In this document: piece by piece, positions 44,427 through 53,685 of the stretch
How positions within the stretch are numbered: position 1 is the stretch's first letter
How the letters are laid out: each line of letters begins with the position of its first letter
Source of the DNA: Erysipelothrix urinaevulpis
GTDB lineage: Bacteria > Bacillota_I > Bacilli_A > Erysipelotrichales > Erysipelotrichaceae
Assembly: GCF_009828835.1 (NCBI RefSeq)
Contig: NZ_WTTB01000003.1
Location: forward strand, 1-64,000
Direction: 5' to 3'
DNA length: 64,000 nucleotides
Translations under genes and position numbers: made by a program
The notes under the pieces: generated by a model
Databases searched by the model: none
Told to the model about the DNA's origin: nothing
What the model saw: only the letters and a program-made list of their open reading frames with translations

Positions 44427-46563
44427 TTTCAAGTTCCTCCTTTGTTAACTGTGAACTTGCAATCTCATAATAAGTTTCACATGATTTCAACAGTTCACTA
44501 TGAGTACCTTTGCCAACTAATCGACCTTCATCTAACACTAATATCTGATCAGCATCGAGAATCGTATTAACACGTTGAGCAACAATAATCAGATTCGCAT
44601 TTTCAAGGTTTTCATGAAGTGCTTGACGTAAATTTTGATCAGTTTTAAAATCTAAAGCCGAAAAACTATCATCAAAAATATAGATGGGAGCATTTTTGAC
44701 AACGGCTCTTGCTATACTTAACCGTTGTTTTTGCCCACCTGAAACGTTTGTTCCACCTTGAGAAATTGCCATACTTAATCCTTCATCACTGTTTAAAACA
44801 AAATCTGATTGAGCAATTTTTAGAGCACGAATCATCTCTTCCTCTGTTGCATCTGCTTTTCCATATTTTAAATTAGATTCCACATCTCCGGAAATTAGAA
44901 TTCCTTTTTGGGGAATATAAGCAATTTGCTCTCGAAGATCATGTTGATAAACAGCCTCAACATTGACACCATTCACTAAAACTTCTCCCTCAACCACATC
45001 AAAAAATCGCGGTATCAAGCCAATTAGTGTTGATTTTCCACTTCCAGTTGATCCAATAATTGCAGTTGTTTGTCCTGGTTTTGCGACAAAATCGATCGCT
45101 TCCAAGACATATTCTTTTGCATCACCATATTTAAAAGAAACATTTTTAAATTCAACATATCCTGTTTTATCTTCAATAAAATCAATCGACTTCTCAGGGT
45201 CTAAGATCGCATTCTCTTTAGAAAGCACTTCATCAATACGGTTCATCGAAACGATAGCTCTTGGGATAAAAATAAACATCATCGAAATCATCAAGAAGGA
45301 GAATATAATTTGCATGGTATATTGCATAAAAGCCATCATGTCTCCAATTTGTAGTAAACCATCTGAAATTTGTTGAGAGCCAAACCAAATAATGCTTAAC
45401 ATGGTAATGTTCATCATAAACATCATCAATGGCATCATTAGCGACATGAGACGGTTTACAAATAAGGTTAAATCTGATTTGTCTTTATTTGCTTTATCAA
45501 ACCGTTTATTCTCAAAGTCATGATTACCAAACGCTCGGATAACCATAACTCCGCTAAGATTTTCTCTAAAAACAAGGTTCAAGCGGTCAACAAAATCTTG
45601 CATAATCTTGAACTTAGGGACAGCGACAATAAAAACAACTCCTAGTAAGATCGCTAGTGCAGCAACTGCAACAATAATAATCCAAACCATTGTCGTATCA
45701 CGATTTAGAATCATGATTATTCCACCAATAGCCATGATAGGGGCATAGAAAAACATTCGAATCCCCATCAAAATAACTTGTTGGATTTGATTGACATCGT
45801 TTGTCGTTCTAACGACCAGTGACGATGAAGAAAACTCATCAAACTCACCATTTGAGAAACTTTCAACTTTTTCAAAGACATCTTTTCGTAAACTACGAGC
45901 AAATCCTGCTCCAATTTTTGAAGAAAAATAGGATACACCGATGGTCGCAACCATTCCTATTAATGTAATAACCATCATGATGCCACCTGTTTTTAAAATA
46001 TATTTATTTTGCATTGAATCTAGACTTACATCTAGATCCTTGTAAAACATCTTAGAAAAAACAACACCCGTTTGAAGTTTTAAGCTATCTTCCATCTTGC
46101 TTGCTTCTTCATACGCAGATGTCTTGTCCATAAGTTGGAACATAGGTGTTAACTGATAAAGCTCTTGAGGATTAAAATCACCCGACAAGTCACTTTCTAA
46201 GCTAGTTTGTCCACTCTCTTTAGCAATATTCATCATCGTCCATGCAGCTTCTCCCACAAGTAAGTCTGCTTGATCGCGATCGATATCTGTCTTAACAATA
46301 TACAACTCTTTTTCTTTTGTATACATATCTTTCAACGTATTACCCTGTTTTTCGGGCAACAGTGAAACAATAAAATCCATACCATCCTGTGTAAGCCTGT
46401 CTGGACTTGCGTGTTCAATACCGTTTTGTTGAATACCAACATTAACGATATCCGACATATAATTTGGCAACTTTAAATCAGCAAACGCTTGTACAAAGAG
46501 TAAAACGATTGCAAGCAGTAGCACGGATACAAAAGGTTTTAAATGCGAAAATATCCTTTTCAT
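44413..46563 (-). CDS. ABC exporter half-transporter, heterodimer partner A
   Basis: A 716-residue half-transporter with an unusually long extracytoplasmic insertion between helix 1 and helix 2 (about residues 40-170, largely acidic and polar). Walker A is GSTGSGKST and the signature VSGGQKQR is canonical. However, the Walker B catalytic glutamate is replaced by aspartate (YIFDDSFSALD) and the switch histidine by glutamine (VAQRVNT). Together with the partner's faulty signature, this leaves one working and one degenerate ATP site. The start at 46563 is preferred. A promoter lies inside the end of the gene upstream. Confidence 0.92.
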   Translation of the reverse strand: MKRIFSHLKPFVSVLLLAIVLLFVQAFADLKLPNYMSDIVNVGIQQNGIEHASPDRLTQDGMDFIVSLLPEKQGNTLKDMYTKEKELYIVKTDIDRDQADLLVGEAAWTMMNIAKESGQTSLESDLSGDFNPQELYQLTPMFQLMDKTSAYEEASKMEDSLKLQTGVVFSKMFYKDLDVSLDSMQNKYILKTGGIMMVITLIGMVATIGVSYFSSKIGAGFARSLRKDVFEKVESFSNGEFDEFSSSSLVVRTTNDVNQIQQVILMGIRMFFYAPIMAIGGIIMILNRDTTMVWIIIVAVAALAILLGVVFIVAVPKFKIMQDFVDRLNLVFRENLSGVMVIRAFGNHDFENKRFDKANKDKSDLTLFVNRLMSLMMPLMMFMMNITMLSIIWFGSQQISDGLLQIGDMMAFMQYTMQIIFSFLMISMMFIFIPRAIVSMNRIDEVLSKENAILDPEKSIDFIEDKTGYVEFKNVSFKYGDAKEYVLEAIDFVAKPGQTTAIIGSTGSGKSTLIGLIPRFFDVVEGEVLVNGVNVEAVYQHDLREQIAYIPQKGILISGDVESNLKYGKADATEEEMIRALKIAQSDFVLNSDEGLSMAISQGGTNVSGGQKQRLSIARAVVKNAPIYIFDDSFSALDFKTDQNLRQALHENLENANLIIVAQRVNTILDADQILVLDEGRLVGKGTHSELLKSCETYYEIASSQLTKEELENERR

Positions 46564-46670
46564 ACATACCTCGATTCTTTTTTGATAAGTAAAAAGCATA
46601 TGTCTTCAAAAACCCCAAATGCCTAATGCACCAAAGATTAATGTATGAACATACGCTCTTGACTTCTTTT

Positions 46671-46699
46671 ATTATACTCTAGCTTTACAAGTCTTGCAA
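46671..46699 (-). promoter_or_regulatory. Promoter of the heterodimeric ABC exporter operon
   Basis: On the minus strand TTGCAA (46699-46694), a 17-base spacer and TATAAT (46676-46671) form a promoter overlapping the last codons of the CydC-like gene. Confidence 0.75.
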
Positions 46700-48310
46700 T
46701 TCGTTTAAATTTCCGTTTTCCATTTTATAAACACAATCTGCAATTCTCATTGTGGATTGTCGATGAGAAATTATAACGATTGATCGCCCATCTTTATTCT
46801 CATGTAACGACTTTAAAATCATGGCTTCCGACAAACTATCCAAGTTACTCGTGGGTTCATCTAAAATCAAAAGAGGGCTTTTTGACAAGAACATTCGTGC
46901 CAATGCTAATCGCTGTTTTTCGCCTGATGAAACATTCTCTCCCATTTCTTCGATTTTGGTCTGATATCCATATTCTAAGCCTTCTATAAAGTCATGGACC
47001 GCTGCTTGATGAGCTGCATTTTCAACCATTTCTTGTGTGAATCCATCTTGGAACATTGTGATGTTTTCGAAAATTGTACCTGTAAATAAATTTGTTGACT
47101 GAGTCATATATCGTTGGTTTTTCCGTAAACTTTGGGTTTCAATTTCTTTTATGTTGATATCATTCATCGCTATAAATCCATCATCCACATCCCAAAAACG
47201 CATTAATAATTTAGCTAATGTTGATTTTCCCGAACCACTTTCTCCCATGATTCCAATAATCTGACCCTGCTCAACTTTCAAAGAAATTTCATCTAAGACC
47301 CTTGTCTCTTCATATGAAAACGTTACATCGCTCACATTCAAGTCCTTATAGTCTAAACATACTCCGTCAGTATTGTCATAAATCATTGGATCTTCTTGCA
47401 ATAAGTCATTAATCCTCATAATACTACCGATCGTTTGATTTAAGTCTAAACTTAAATTTCCCAGTGCAAGTGAAGGACCAAATGAACTTATATGAATTAC
47501 TAAGATAACCATCGCGAAAGCACGACTTTGCTGAAAGCCTAAAACAAGCACAACAATTAAACTTAAGTAAATGATTAAATCTGTCAAAACCATACTAATA
47601 CCATAACTTTGCTTAACCCTTTCTTGTATCTTAGTATTCGCAATGCTCAAAGTATTTAGTTTTTCTTTTCGAGCTTCTAGTCCAGAGAATTGGCGAAAAC
47701 CTTGGTAATTATGAATCCCTTCGAGTAATAAACTATTGAACTGACCAAGGTGATTTCTATACTTTAATCCCAAGTTTTTATTCAGATTACCAAAATACAT
47801 CGGTATAAATACACTTAACAAAAGGTGAGTCACAAGACTCACAAGCCCTATTTTAAAATCTATCATCGCCAGTGCGATAATAACAAGACTATTAAATAGA
47901 AAGGCAATAACAAGAGGTGATAAAGTATGCGCATAAAAAACCTCAATCAGCTCAATATCACCTGTTGCTAATGCGATAATATCCCCTTGGTCTTTCCCTT
48001 CTAATTTAGCCGGAGCTAATTCTCTTAATTTTTCAAACACACTCACTCGAATATCAGCGAGAACATGAAATGCAATGTAATGATTCATGAGTTGTTCACC
48101 ATACCTATACACACCCCTGAAAACACCAGATCCAATAAGCAATACCAAATAGACTGGATGAAAGGGTTGAGTTATTAAAACCACGCCTAAGACTGGAATC
48201 ATCAATGCTGATAAATGACCTAATAATCCTAAAAATATAGCAACTATCATCGGTCCATGAAGTGATTTTAAGCGATGAATCATCGTCCAAAGTTCCTTGA
48301 GTTTATTCAT
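46685..48310 (-). CDS. ABC exporter CydC-like half-transporter
   Basis: A 541-residue half-transporter of the CydC type: RYGEQLMNHYIAFHVLADIRVSVFEKL (about 69-95) is the family signature in the membrane domain. The ATPase domain has GESGSGKST, SSGEKQRLAL and LLILDEPTSNLD. CydDC exporters move thiols or haem across the membrane for cytochrome bd assembly, but no cytochrome bd genes are in the window, so the role here is open. The start overlaps the CydD-like gene by eight bases. Confidence 0.82.
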   Translation of the reverse strand: MNKLKELWTMIHRLKSLHGPMIVAIFLGLLGHLSALMIPVLGVVLITQPFHPVYLVLLIGSGVFRGVYRYGEQLMNHYIAFHVLADIRVSVFEKLRELAPAKLEGKDQGDIIALATGDIELIEVFYAHTLSPLVIAFLFNSLVIIALAMIDFKIGLVSLVTHLLLSVFIPMYFGNLNKNLGLKYRNHLGQFNSLLLEGIHNYQGFRQFSGLEARKEKLNTLSIANTKIQERVKQSYGISMVLTDLIIYLSLIVVLVLGFQQSRAFAMVILVIHISSFGPSLALGNLSLDLNQTIGSIMRINDLLQEDPMIYDNTDGVCLDYKDLNVSDVTFSYEETRVLDEISLKVEQGQIIGIMGESGSGKSTLAKLLMRFWDVDDGFIAMNDINIKEIETQSLRKNQRYMTQSTNLFTGTIFENITMFQDGFTQEMVENAAHQAAVHDFIEGLEYGYQTKIEEMGENVSSGEKQRLALARMFLSKSPLLILDEPTSNLDSLSEAMILKSLHENKDGRSIVIISHRQSTMRIADCVYKMENGNLNELQDL

Positions 48311-49982
48311 AGGTCACCTCTTTACCCATAAAAGATAAATAGGTTTCTTGTTGCTTATACAAGTTGAAATAGCATGATCTGTTGGAAAGTAATTCATCAT
48401 GTGTTCCAGATTCTACAAGACGGCCTTTGTCTAGAACCATTATCTCATCTGCCTTTTCAACGTTTTTTAATTGATGGGAAATCATTAAAACAGCTTTCCC
48501 CTTTAACAACAACGCATCAACAAAATCAAGGACAATCTTTTCACTTTCCATATCCAAACTTGACGTAAACTCATCGAGTATAAAGACAGATGGATTCAAT
48601 AGTACAGCACGAGCAAAGGCAATACGCTGTTTCTCTCCGCCCGATAAATTAGCACCTCGTTCATCAATATCCAAATCAAGCGATAAGTGGTCAAGTTTTA
48701 ACTTATCCAAAACGACACGACACATTTGTTTATCATAATCTTCTTTAATTCGTAAATTTTCAGCCAGTGTCCCTTTAATTATAAATGCGTCACTGCCTAA
48801 GTAAACAATCTCATCATAAAGATTCTTTTTATCCAATGGTTCTTGAAATAAACATATCTCACCACTATTTGGAACTAAATCATTCATGATAAGTTTTGCT
48901 ACTGTACTTTTTCCAGATCCACTTACACCAACGATTGCCTGAAACATTCCTGTTTTTAAAACTATATCGATGGCCTCTAAACCAAAATCAGGATATTTAA
49001 AACTAACGTTATTTAAGCTCAATATGTCCTCAACTTGGACATATTGATGGTTTTTTCTTTCATAACATTCCATGTTTAGAATCGCCTCAAGACGTTCATG
49101 TGCAGCAATTCCATTCATAGCAACGTGAAAATAAGAACCTAATCGTCGCATAGGTAGAAAAAAATCTGCAGAAAGTAGAATAATGATCAACACCCCATAA
49201 ACCGTAATTAAACCGTCAGAGTATTGACGATAAGACATAAGCACCGCAATCATTGCACCCCCATACGCAACTAAATCCATCATCGCAATTGAATTCAATT
49301 GCATCAATAAAACACGCATCGTTGCTTGTCGAAATGATTCGGATTCTTGCTCCATTTCCATTGACTTTAACCCATCAACACCGTATATTTTTAAATCTGT
49401 CAATCCCTTCACATTTTCAAGAAAACTGTCGCCTAACTGTGTATAACTATCCCAATATTTATTAAGAATTCGTTTCGCTATTTTTTGTATCGCAATAATC
49501 GAAAGCGGAATTAAAGGGACTCCCAGTAGTAAAACAATAGCTATTTTGAGACTGTATACACGTATCACAGAAAATAAAATCAAAGGAGCAACCATACTAT
49601 AGACAAACTGTGGTAAATACAACGAAAAATACGAATCTAAATGTTCAATTCCTTCTGTTGATACTTGAGACATGGTGGAACTAGACATTGACTTACTTTT
49701 TCTATATCCACTCGAAAGTAGAACATTCAAGAGATGTTCACGTAAAGATACCTTGACTAAACTTGAAATGTGTTGCGTCATCTGTATATCCAAGTAAACA
49801 ACAAATGCTTTTATAATGATAAACACTATAAGCATCCAATAAATTTCCCTTGCTAGCAAACTATCAACGAGATAAAATACAATTTTAATGTTTAATATTA
49901 GGTTAATAATTTTTAATAGTGTCGATGAGACAATTGCTATTTTGCTTTTAGGAACAAGCTTCAATAAATCCTTCTTAATCAT
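48303..49982 (-). CDS. ABC exporter CydD-like half-transporter
   Basis: A 559-residue half-transporter of the CydD type. STEGIEHLDSYFSLYLPQFVYSMVAPLI is characteristic of this subfamily, and LENVKGLTDLKIYG also fits. The ATPase domain has GVSGSGKST, LSGGEKQRIAF and VFILDEFTSSLD with the catalytic glutamate. The ATG at 49982 follows GAGGAAG and overlaps the DUF454 gene by eight bases (ATGATTAA). Its partner is the CydC-like gene downstream. Substrate unknown. Confidence 0.82.
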   Translation of the reverse strand: MIKKDLLKLVPKSKIAIVSSTLLKIINLILNIKIVFYLVDSLLAREIYWMLIVFIIIKAFVVYLDIQMTQHISSLVKVSLREHLLNVLLSSGYRKSKSMSSSTMSQVSTEGIEHLDSYFSLYLPQFVYSMVAPLILFSVIRVYSLKIAIVLLLGVPLIPLSIIAIQKIAKRILNKYWDSYTQLGDSFLENVKGLTDLKIYGVDGLKSMEMEQESESFRQATMRVLLMQLNSIAMMDLVAYGGAMIAVLMSYRQYSDGLITVYGVLIIILLSADFFLPMRRLGSYFHVAMNGIAAHERLEAILNMECYERKNHQYVQVEDILSLNNVSFKYPDFGLEAIDIVLKTGMFQAIVGVSGSGKSTVAKLIMNDLVPNSGEICLFQEPLDKKNLYDEIVYLGSDAFIIKGTLAENLRIKEDYDKQMCRVVLDKLKLDHLSLDLDIDERGANLSGGEKQRIAFARAVLLNPSVFILDEFTSSLDMESEKIVLDFVDALLLKGKAVLMISHQLKNVEKADEIMVLDKGRLVESGTHDELLSNRSCYFNLYKQQETYLSFMGKEVTYE

Positions 49983-50355
49983 CACATTCTTCCTCTTCAC
50001 ACGTTTTAATCAAAACTAAAAATGTATAATACTTAACAACAACTAATAGAGTGATAATTACACGAGCCCACCATCGTCCTGAAAAATAAAAAGCAAACAT
50101 CATCAAAACTGTCGCAAGCATTAATATTTTTATCTTAGATTTCTTAGTCATAGTTCGTGTCTCAACAAAATCTTCTAAATTATTTTTATATAAATTTGAT
50201 TGCGTGATTCTACGGTGAATTCGAGTCGAACCTTTTGCCGCTAGTAAGGATGACAATAGCAAAAAAGGAGTCGTTGGCCATACTGGAATCACAACCCCAA
50301 CCACCCCTAGCACAAGAAAAAAAAGTGACGTAACAATATATAATGATTTGATAAT
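49975..50355 (-). CDS. DUF454 (YbaN-like) membrane protein with non-ATG start
   Basis: About 126 residues. DUF454 signature LGVVGVVIPVWPTTPFLLLSSLLAAKGS is near the N-terminus, followed by a short basic loop and two membrane helices. The first conventional start is a GTG at 50313, but it lacks a ribosome site and would delete the first half of helix 1. The frame stays open to ATT (50355) and ATC (50352), just after the ribosome site AGGAG (50364-50360) and a TATAAT. This gives the expected hydrophobic N-terminus KSLYIVTSLFFLV. The family function is unknown. First gene of the CydDC-like operon. Confidence 0.7.
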   Translation of the reverse strand: MIKSLYIVTSLFFLVLGVVGVVIPVWPTTPFLLLSSLLAAKGSTRIHRRITQSNLYKNNLEDFVETRTMTKKSKIKILMLATVLMMFAFYFSGRWWARVIITLLVVVKYYTFLVLIKTCEEEECDD

Positions 50356-50455
50356 ACCACTCCTACCTCTATCTATTATAAGACCATCTCTTTAAAAAAG
50401 AAAGGATTGCTTAAAACCCTCTGGATAGTGATTATCAGTATCTAATTGATTAAGG

Positions 50456-50478
50456 AAAAAGTCACTCAATCGAGTGAC
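50456..50478 (-). terminator. Terminator after argS
   Basis: GTCACTC and GAGTGAC pair around a four-base loop with TTTTT following on the minus strand. Confidence 0.9.
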
Positions 50479-50483
50479 TAATC

Positions 50484-52223
50484 TTACATTTTTTCAACTG
50501 TTTGAATTCCTAATTTATCGAGATTAAATGTTAATATCTTAGTTGTTGCTTGCATCAGTCCCAGCCATGATGCTTGACGATTTCTATCTTTTTCTTTTGC
50601 AATATTATTTTCCGCATAAAATTTAGCAAACGCCACAGAAATTTGGTATGTTGACTCAGCCACCACGTTGGGAGACTGTTGGGTTACAGCTGTATTAAAT
50701 ACTTCGGGATTCTTTAACAGACGAAGAATTAGATTTCGGTCATATTGGTTCACTATCTCAGAAACAACTAATTGTTTGTTGACATTCATTTTTTCAAGAA
50801 TGGCTAATATACGAACATTATTATAAAGAATATAACTTCCTGTCTTTCCTTCAAACGATAAAAATTTTTCAATATCGAAAACATAATCAAGGCTTGGATG
50901 GTTTATAAGATCCCCAAACTTTATAGCCGCAGTTCCTATTTTCAAAGCATCCAATTCACTTGGGTTTTTTTGAGTTAATGCTAACGTTTTAAACGACTTG
51001 TCTTGAACTAGTTGCAACAAACTCGAAAGACTCATAACTCCACCATCTCTTGTTTTAAATGGTTTACCATCTGGGCCATTCATTGTACCAAATCCTAAAA
51101 AGTTGAAATCAGTATCCTCACTCACCAGATTTGCTTTCCGTGCAACTCTAAACACTTGTTCAAAGTGAAGCCCTTGTCGTTTGTCCACAACATACCAATA
51201 CTTGTCAGGTGTAAAATCTCTTTCTCTTTGAATGATCGTCGCTAAATCAGTGGTCGCATAAATACTAGAACCATCACTTTTCTCAACAATAACTGGTGGC
51301 ATTGGAGATTTGTCTTCATCCGTTAAAATATCCACAACTAAAGCACCTTCGCTTTCACGAATTAGGTCCTTTTGTTTCAATATCTCCATTAATTGTGGAA
51401 TATACACATCTGCATCACTTTCCCCATACCAATAGTCAAACTCTACATCCAATTTATCATAATCTTTCTTAATATCTTGTTTTGATGCTGAAATAATCTT
51501 TTTCCATAAGAAGCGATAACCTTGATGCCCTTCTTGAAGTCGAGCCGTAATTAACCGCGCATCTTTTAAATACTGATCATCTTCTTTACTTTTGGCACTA
51601 GCATACGGATAAATTTCATAAAGATCCTCAGGATAAACTTCAATAGTTAAATGATTGGTCTCTTCAAAATCATCTGAAAAACAAGCCCATTCAGGATTTC
51701 TCGTCTGCAATTCGAGGATAACTAAACCAATTGGTAAACCCCAATCACCTAAATGAATATCTCCAATGACATCATAACCACTTGTCCTAGCAATTCTCTT
51801 CATTGCTTCTCCAATGACAACTGATCGTACGTGACCAACATGTAACGGCTTAGCCACATTAGGACCACCGTAATCCATAATGATTGATTGACCAACTCCA
51901 ATTTGCTTAATCCCTAATGTTTTACTTGCCATCATTTCAGACAAAGAATCTAGTAAAAATTCGTCGGTTACATCAATATTAATAAAACCTGGAGGAGCAA
52001 ACGTAACATTTTTTAGATGTGGGTTTCTTTCAAGAATTTCAATAACACGCTCACATACAATTTTAGGATTAATTTTTTCTTCTTTCGCAATCACAAACGA
52101 ATCATTGGATTGAAACTGACATAAATCTGGGCGTTTAGATTCTGTAACCTGACCATGATTAGGATAACCTGCTTCAGCAAAACACACACTAACAATTACA
52201 TTAATTTTTTCTAATAGAGACAT
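50484..52223 (-). CDS. argS: Arginyl-tRNA synthetase
   Basis: A 579-residue class I synthetase charging tRNA-Arg. The N-terminal Add1 domain (1-100) is followed by the ATP-binding motif HVGH (128-131) in GGPNVAKPLHVGHVRS. YWYVVDKRQGLHFEQVF marks the catalytic domain, and the C-terminal anticodon-binding domain ends in ATTKILTFNLDKLGI. The second class I motif is replaced by TRDGGVMSL, as is common for ArgRS. Both tRNA-Arg genes of the window (30732 and 56702) are its substrates. It is flanked by terminators, so monocistronic. Confidence 0.96.
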   Translation of the reverse strand: MSLLEKINVIVSVCFAEAGYPNHGQVTESKRPDLCQFQSNDSFVIAKEEKINPKIVCERVIEILERNPHLKNVTFAPPGFINIDVTDEFLLDSLSEMMASKTLGIKQIGVGQSIIMDYGGPNVAKPLHVGHVRSVVIGEAMKRIARTSGYDVIGDIHLGDWGLPIGLVILELQTRNPEWACFSDDFEETNHLTIEVYPEDLYEIYPYASAKSKEDDQYLKDARLITARLQEGHQGYRFLWKKIISASKQDIKKDYDKLDVEFDYWYGESDADVYIPQLMEILKQKDLIRESEGALVVDILTDEDKSPMPPVIVEKSDGSSIYATTDLATIIQRERDFTPDKYWYVVDKRQGLHFEQVFRVARKANLVSEDTDFNFLGFGTMNGPDGKPFKTRDGGVMSLSSLLQLVQDKSFKTLALTQKNPSELDALKIGTAAIKFGDLINHPSLDYVFDIEKFLSFEGKTGSYILYNNVRILAILEKMNVNKQLVVSEIVNQYDRNLILRLLKNPEVFNTAVTQQSPNVVAESTYQISVAFAKFYAENNIAKEKDRNRQASWLGLMQATTKILTFNLDKLGIQTVEKM

Positions 52224-52305
52224 AATAAACCCACTTTCTATTTCTCATTATTATAACTTACCTCAAGACCATTTGCATCCGTTAAATGAAAAATCTTCGA
52301 TATTA

Positions 52306-52328
52306 TAAAAAAACCACTTGAAGTGGTT
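52306..52328 (-). terminator. Terminator after the GntR regulator
   Basis: AACCACTT and AAGTGGTT pair, followed by a run of T residues on the minus strand. The stem overlaps the stop codon region of the regulator gene. Confidence 0.85.
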
Positions 52329-52986
52329 AAGATGTTATTTCAATCACACGTTCTTGTGGATTGTTAAATGTTTTTATGTAAAGGATAGTTTTACCCAACT
52401 TATTGGTTACTACACTTTCGGTCATTATCATTGGAGAATTAATAGGAACCTCCAACATACGAGCATACTTCATTGGTACGATAATAGGATTAAACCTATA
52501 ATTTGTCGTATACTGTGCAATTGCTTCATCTAATTTTTTCCAATCGCGAAGATTGTCGACTTCTTCATCTGTGAGTCGATTCCTACTTGCGTAGAATTCT
52601 TCAACCGCAACAGGTTTCTTATCATCAAGCATAATTCGAATCATTCTAATAATCTGATCATTGGGACCGATTCCAAGAATATCTTGCACCTCGTTGCTTG
52701 ACGATGCTTTTAAATCAAAATAAAATATTTTATAGTCTAAGTGTTCACTTTGTTGTAATGTATTCTTTCGAATTAATTTTTTATCAGCAATAAATGTTCC
52801 TTTATTTGAATCCCGATACAAGTACCCTTCCTCAACTAAATCATTAACTGCTCTTCTAACCGTCATCCGACTGGCTCCATGTTGAACAGCAAGATCTCTC
52901 TCACTTAGTAATGGAGAATTAGCTGGCTTGTCCTTAATTTCTTCGATTATGTCATTTTTAATTCTTTGATAAATAGGAATTCCCAT
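52327..52986 (-). CDS. GntR/HutC-family regulator with UTRA domain
   Basis: A 219-residue repressor. The N-terminal winged helix (PIYQRIKNDIIEEIKDK, LLSERDLAVQHGASRMTVRRAVNDL, GYLYRDSNKGTF) binds DNA, and the C-terminal UTRA domain (about 80-219) senses a sugar phosphate or similar effector. It is the last gene of a unit with PTS IIC and DUF3284 genes and probably controls it. A palindrome suitable for this family (TGGTATATACCA) lies at the PTS promoter. Confidence 0.93.
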   Translation of the reverse strand: MGIPIYQRIKNDIIEEIKDKPANSPLLSERDLAVQHGASRMTVRRAVNDLVEEGYLYRDSNKGTFIADKKLIRKNTLQQSEHLDYKIFYFDLKASSSNEVQDILGIGPNDQIIRMIRIMLDDKKPVAVEEFYASRNRLTDEEVDNLRDWKKLDEAIAQYTTNYRFNPIIVPMKYARMLEVPINSPMIMTESVVTNKLGKTILYIKTFNNPQERVIEITS

Positions 52987-53022
52987 TTAGGACAACCACC
53001 TTTCCTGGATAATCAAATTAGA

Positions 53023-53463
53023 TTACTTTTCTTCATTTAATAAACGTTGTAATTGATCAAACATGATGTTAATTCTCTTTTTACTTGATCTTTTGTATAT
53101 AAAATTTCCCAACTTAAAATTCCACTGATTCATTTTTTTGGGACTGTCAAAACTTTCCTGATAGATAAGATTGAATGACTCTGAATCATTATCACTTAAT
53201 GAATACGATAAACGATTAGTTCCTTGATTACTCTCAAAACGAGCTTGGTAAAATGTTGGTACTTCGAGTTCATCGATCACCACGTTCACACTGCCATCTT
53301 TACCTAGCCGATTCGGCAATATTTTTACATAGGAATACCCAGAATGAATATCATCCACAGTGACCTCTGTTTCAGTTTCTTGATTAATATCATGAATAAG
53401 TGCTTCTAATATTATATCAAAACATTCTTCTTTTGTCCCTTTTAAGATTTTAGTAACTTCCAT
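53023..53463 (-). CDS. DUF3284 protein, PTS-associated
   Basis: A 146-residue soluble protein of the DUF3284 family, which is usually encoded beside cellobiose- or lichenan-type PTS genes. Features include ILKGTKEECFDIILEALI at the N-terminus, SGYSYVKILPNRLGKDGSV and SYSLSDNDSESFNLIYQESFD. The SRPBCC-like fold is only a guess. No catalytic residues can be named. Start at 53463 follows AAGGA, three bases after the stop of a 49-residue membrane protein gene. Confidence 0.78.
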   Translation of the reverse strand: MEVTKILKGTKEECFDIILEALIHDINQETETEVTVDDIHSGYSYVKILPNRLGKDGSVNVVIDELEVPTFYQARFESNQGTNRLSYSLSDNDSESFNLIYQESFDSPKKMNQWNFKLGNFIYKRSSKKRINIMFDQLQRLLNEEK

Positions 53464-53465
53464 TG

Positions 53466-53615
53466 CTAATCCTTCTTTCGTTTAAATATCATCAATAAAG
53501 AAATAATAATAAGCGAGACGCCTAAAAACAAATAATTGATATTCAAGCCATCACGCATAGAGACCATTACAAAGATCCCCCCAATACTTAACATTGCAAA
53601 TGCCCATTCTTTCAT
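53466..53615 (-). CDS. Small two-helix membrane protein (49 residues)
   Basis: A short open frame of 49 codons beginning at ATG 53615. It has two hydrophobic stretches, WAFAMLSIGGIFVMVSM and INYLFLGVSLIIISLLMIF, joined by a short polar turn, and a basic tail KRKKD. It lies between the PTS IIC gene and the DUF3284 gene, ending three bases before the latter, so it fits the operon. The ribosome site is weak (GGGGTATTAAACT before ATG). It is supported by position, membrane pattern and lack of in-frame stops; function unknown. Confidence 0.55.
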   Translation of the reverse strand: MKEWAFAMLSIGGIFVMVSMRDGLNINYLFLGVSLIIISLLMIFKRKKD

Positions 53616-53645
53616 AGTTTAATACCCCACTACTATATTAGCACA

Positions 53646-53672
53646 AATAAGAGAGGACTAGCCTCTCTTATT
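53646..53672 (-). terminator. Hairpin after PTS IIC (possible attenuator)
   Basis: AATAAGAGAGG and CCTCTCTTATT form an 11-bp stem with a five-base loop in the gap after the PTS IIC gene. The T-run is poor, so it may reduce expression of the genes downstream or protect the IIC mRNA rather than stop transcription. Confidence 0.55.
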
Positions 53673-53685
53673 ATGCAAAGCTATT

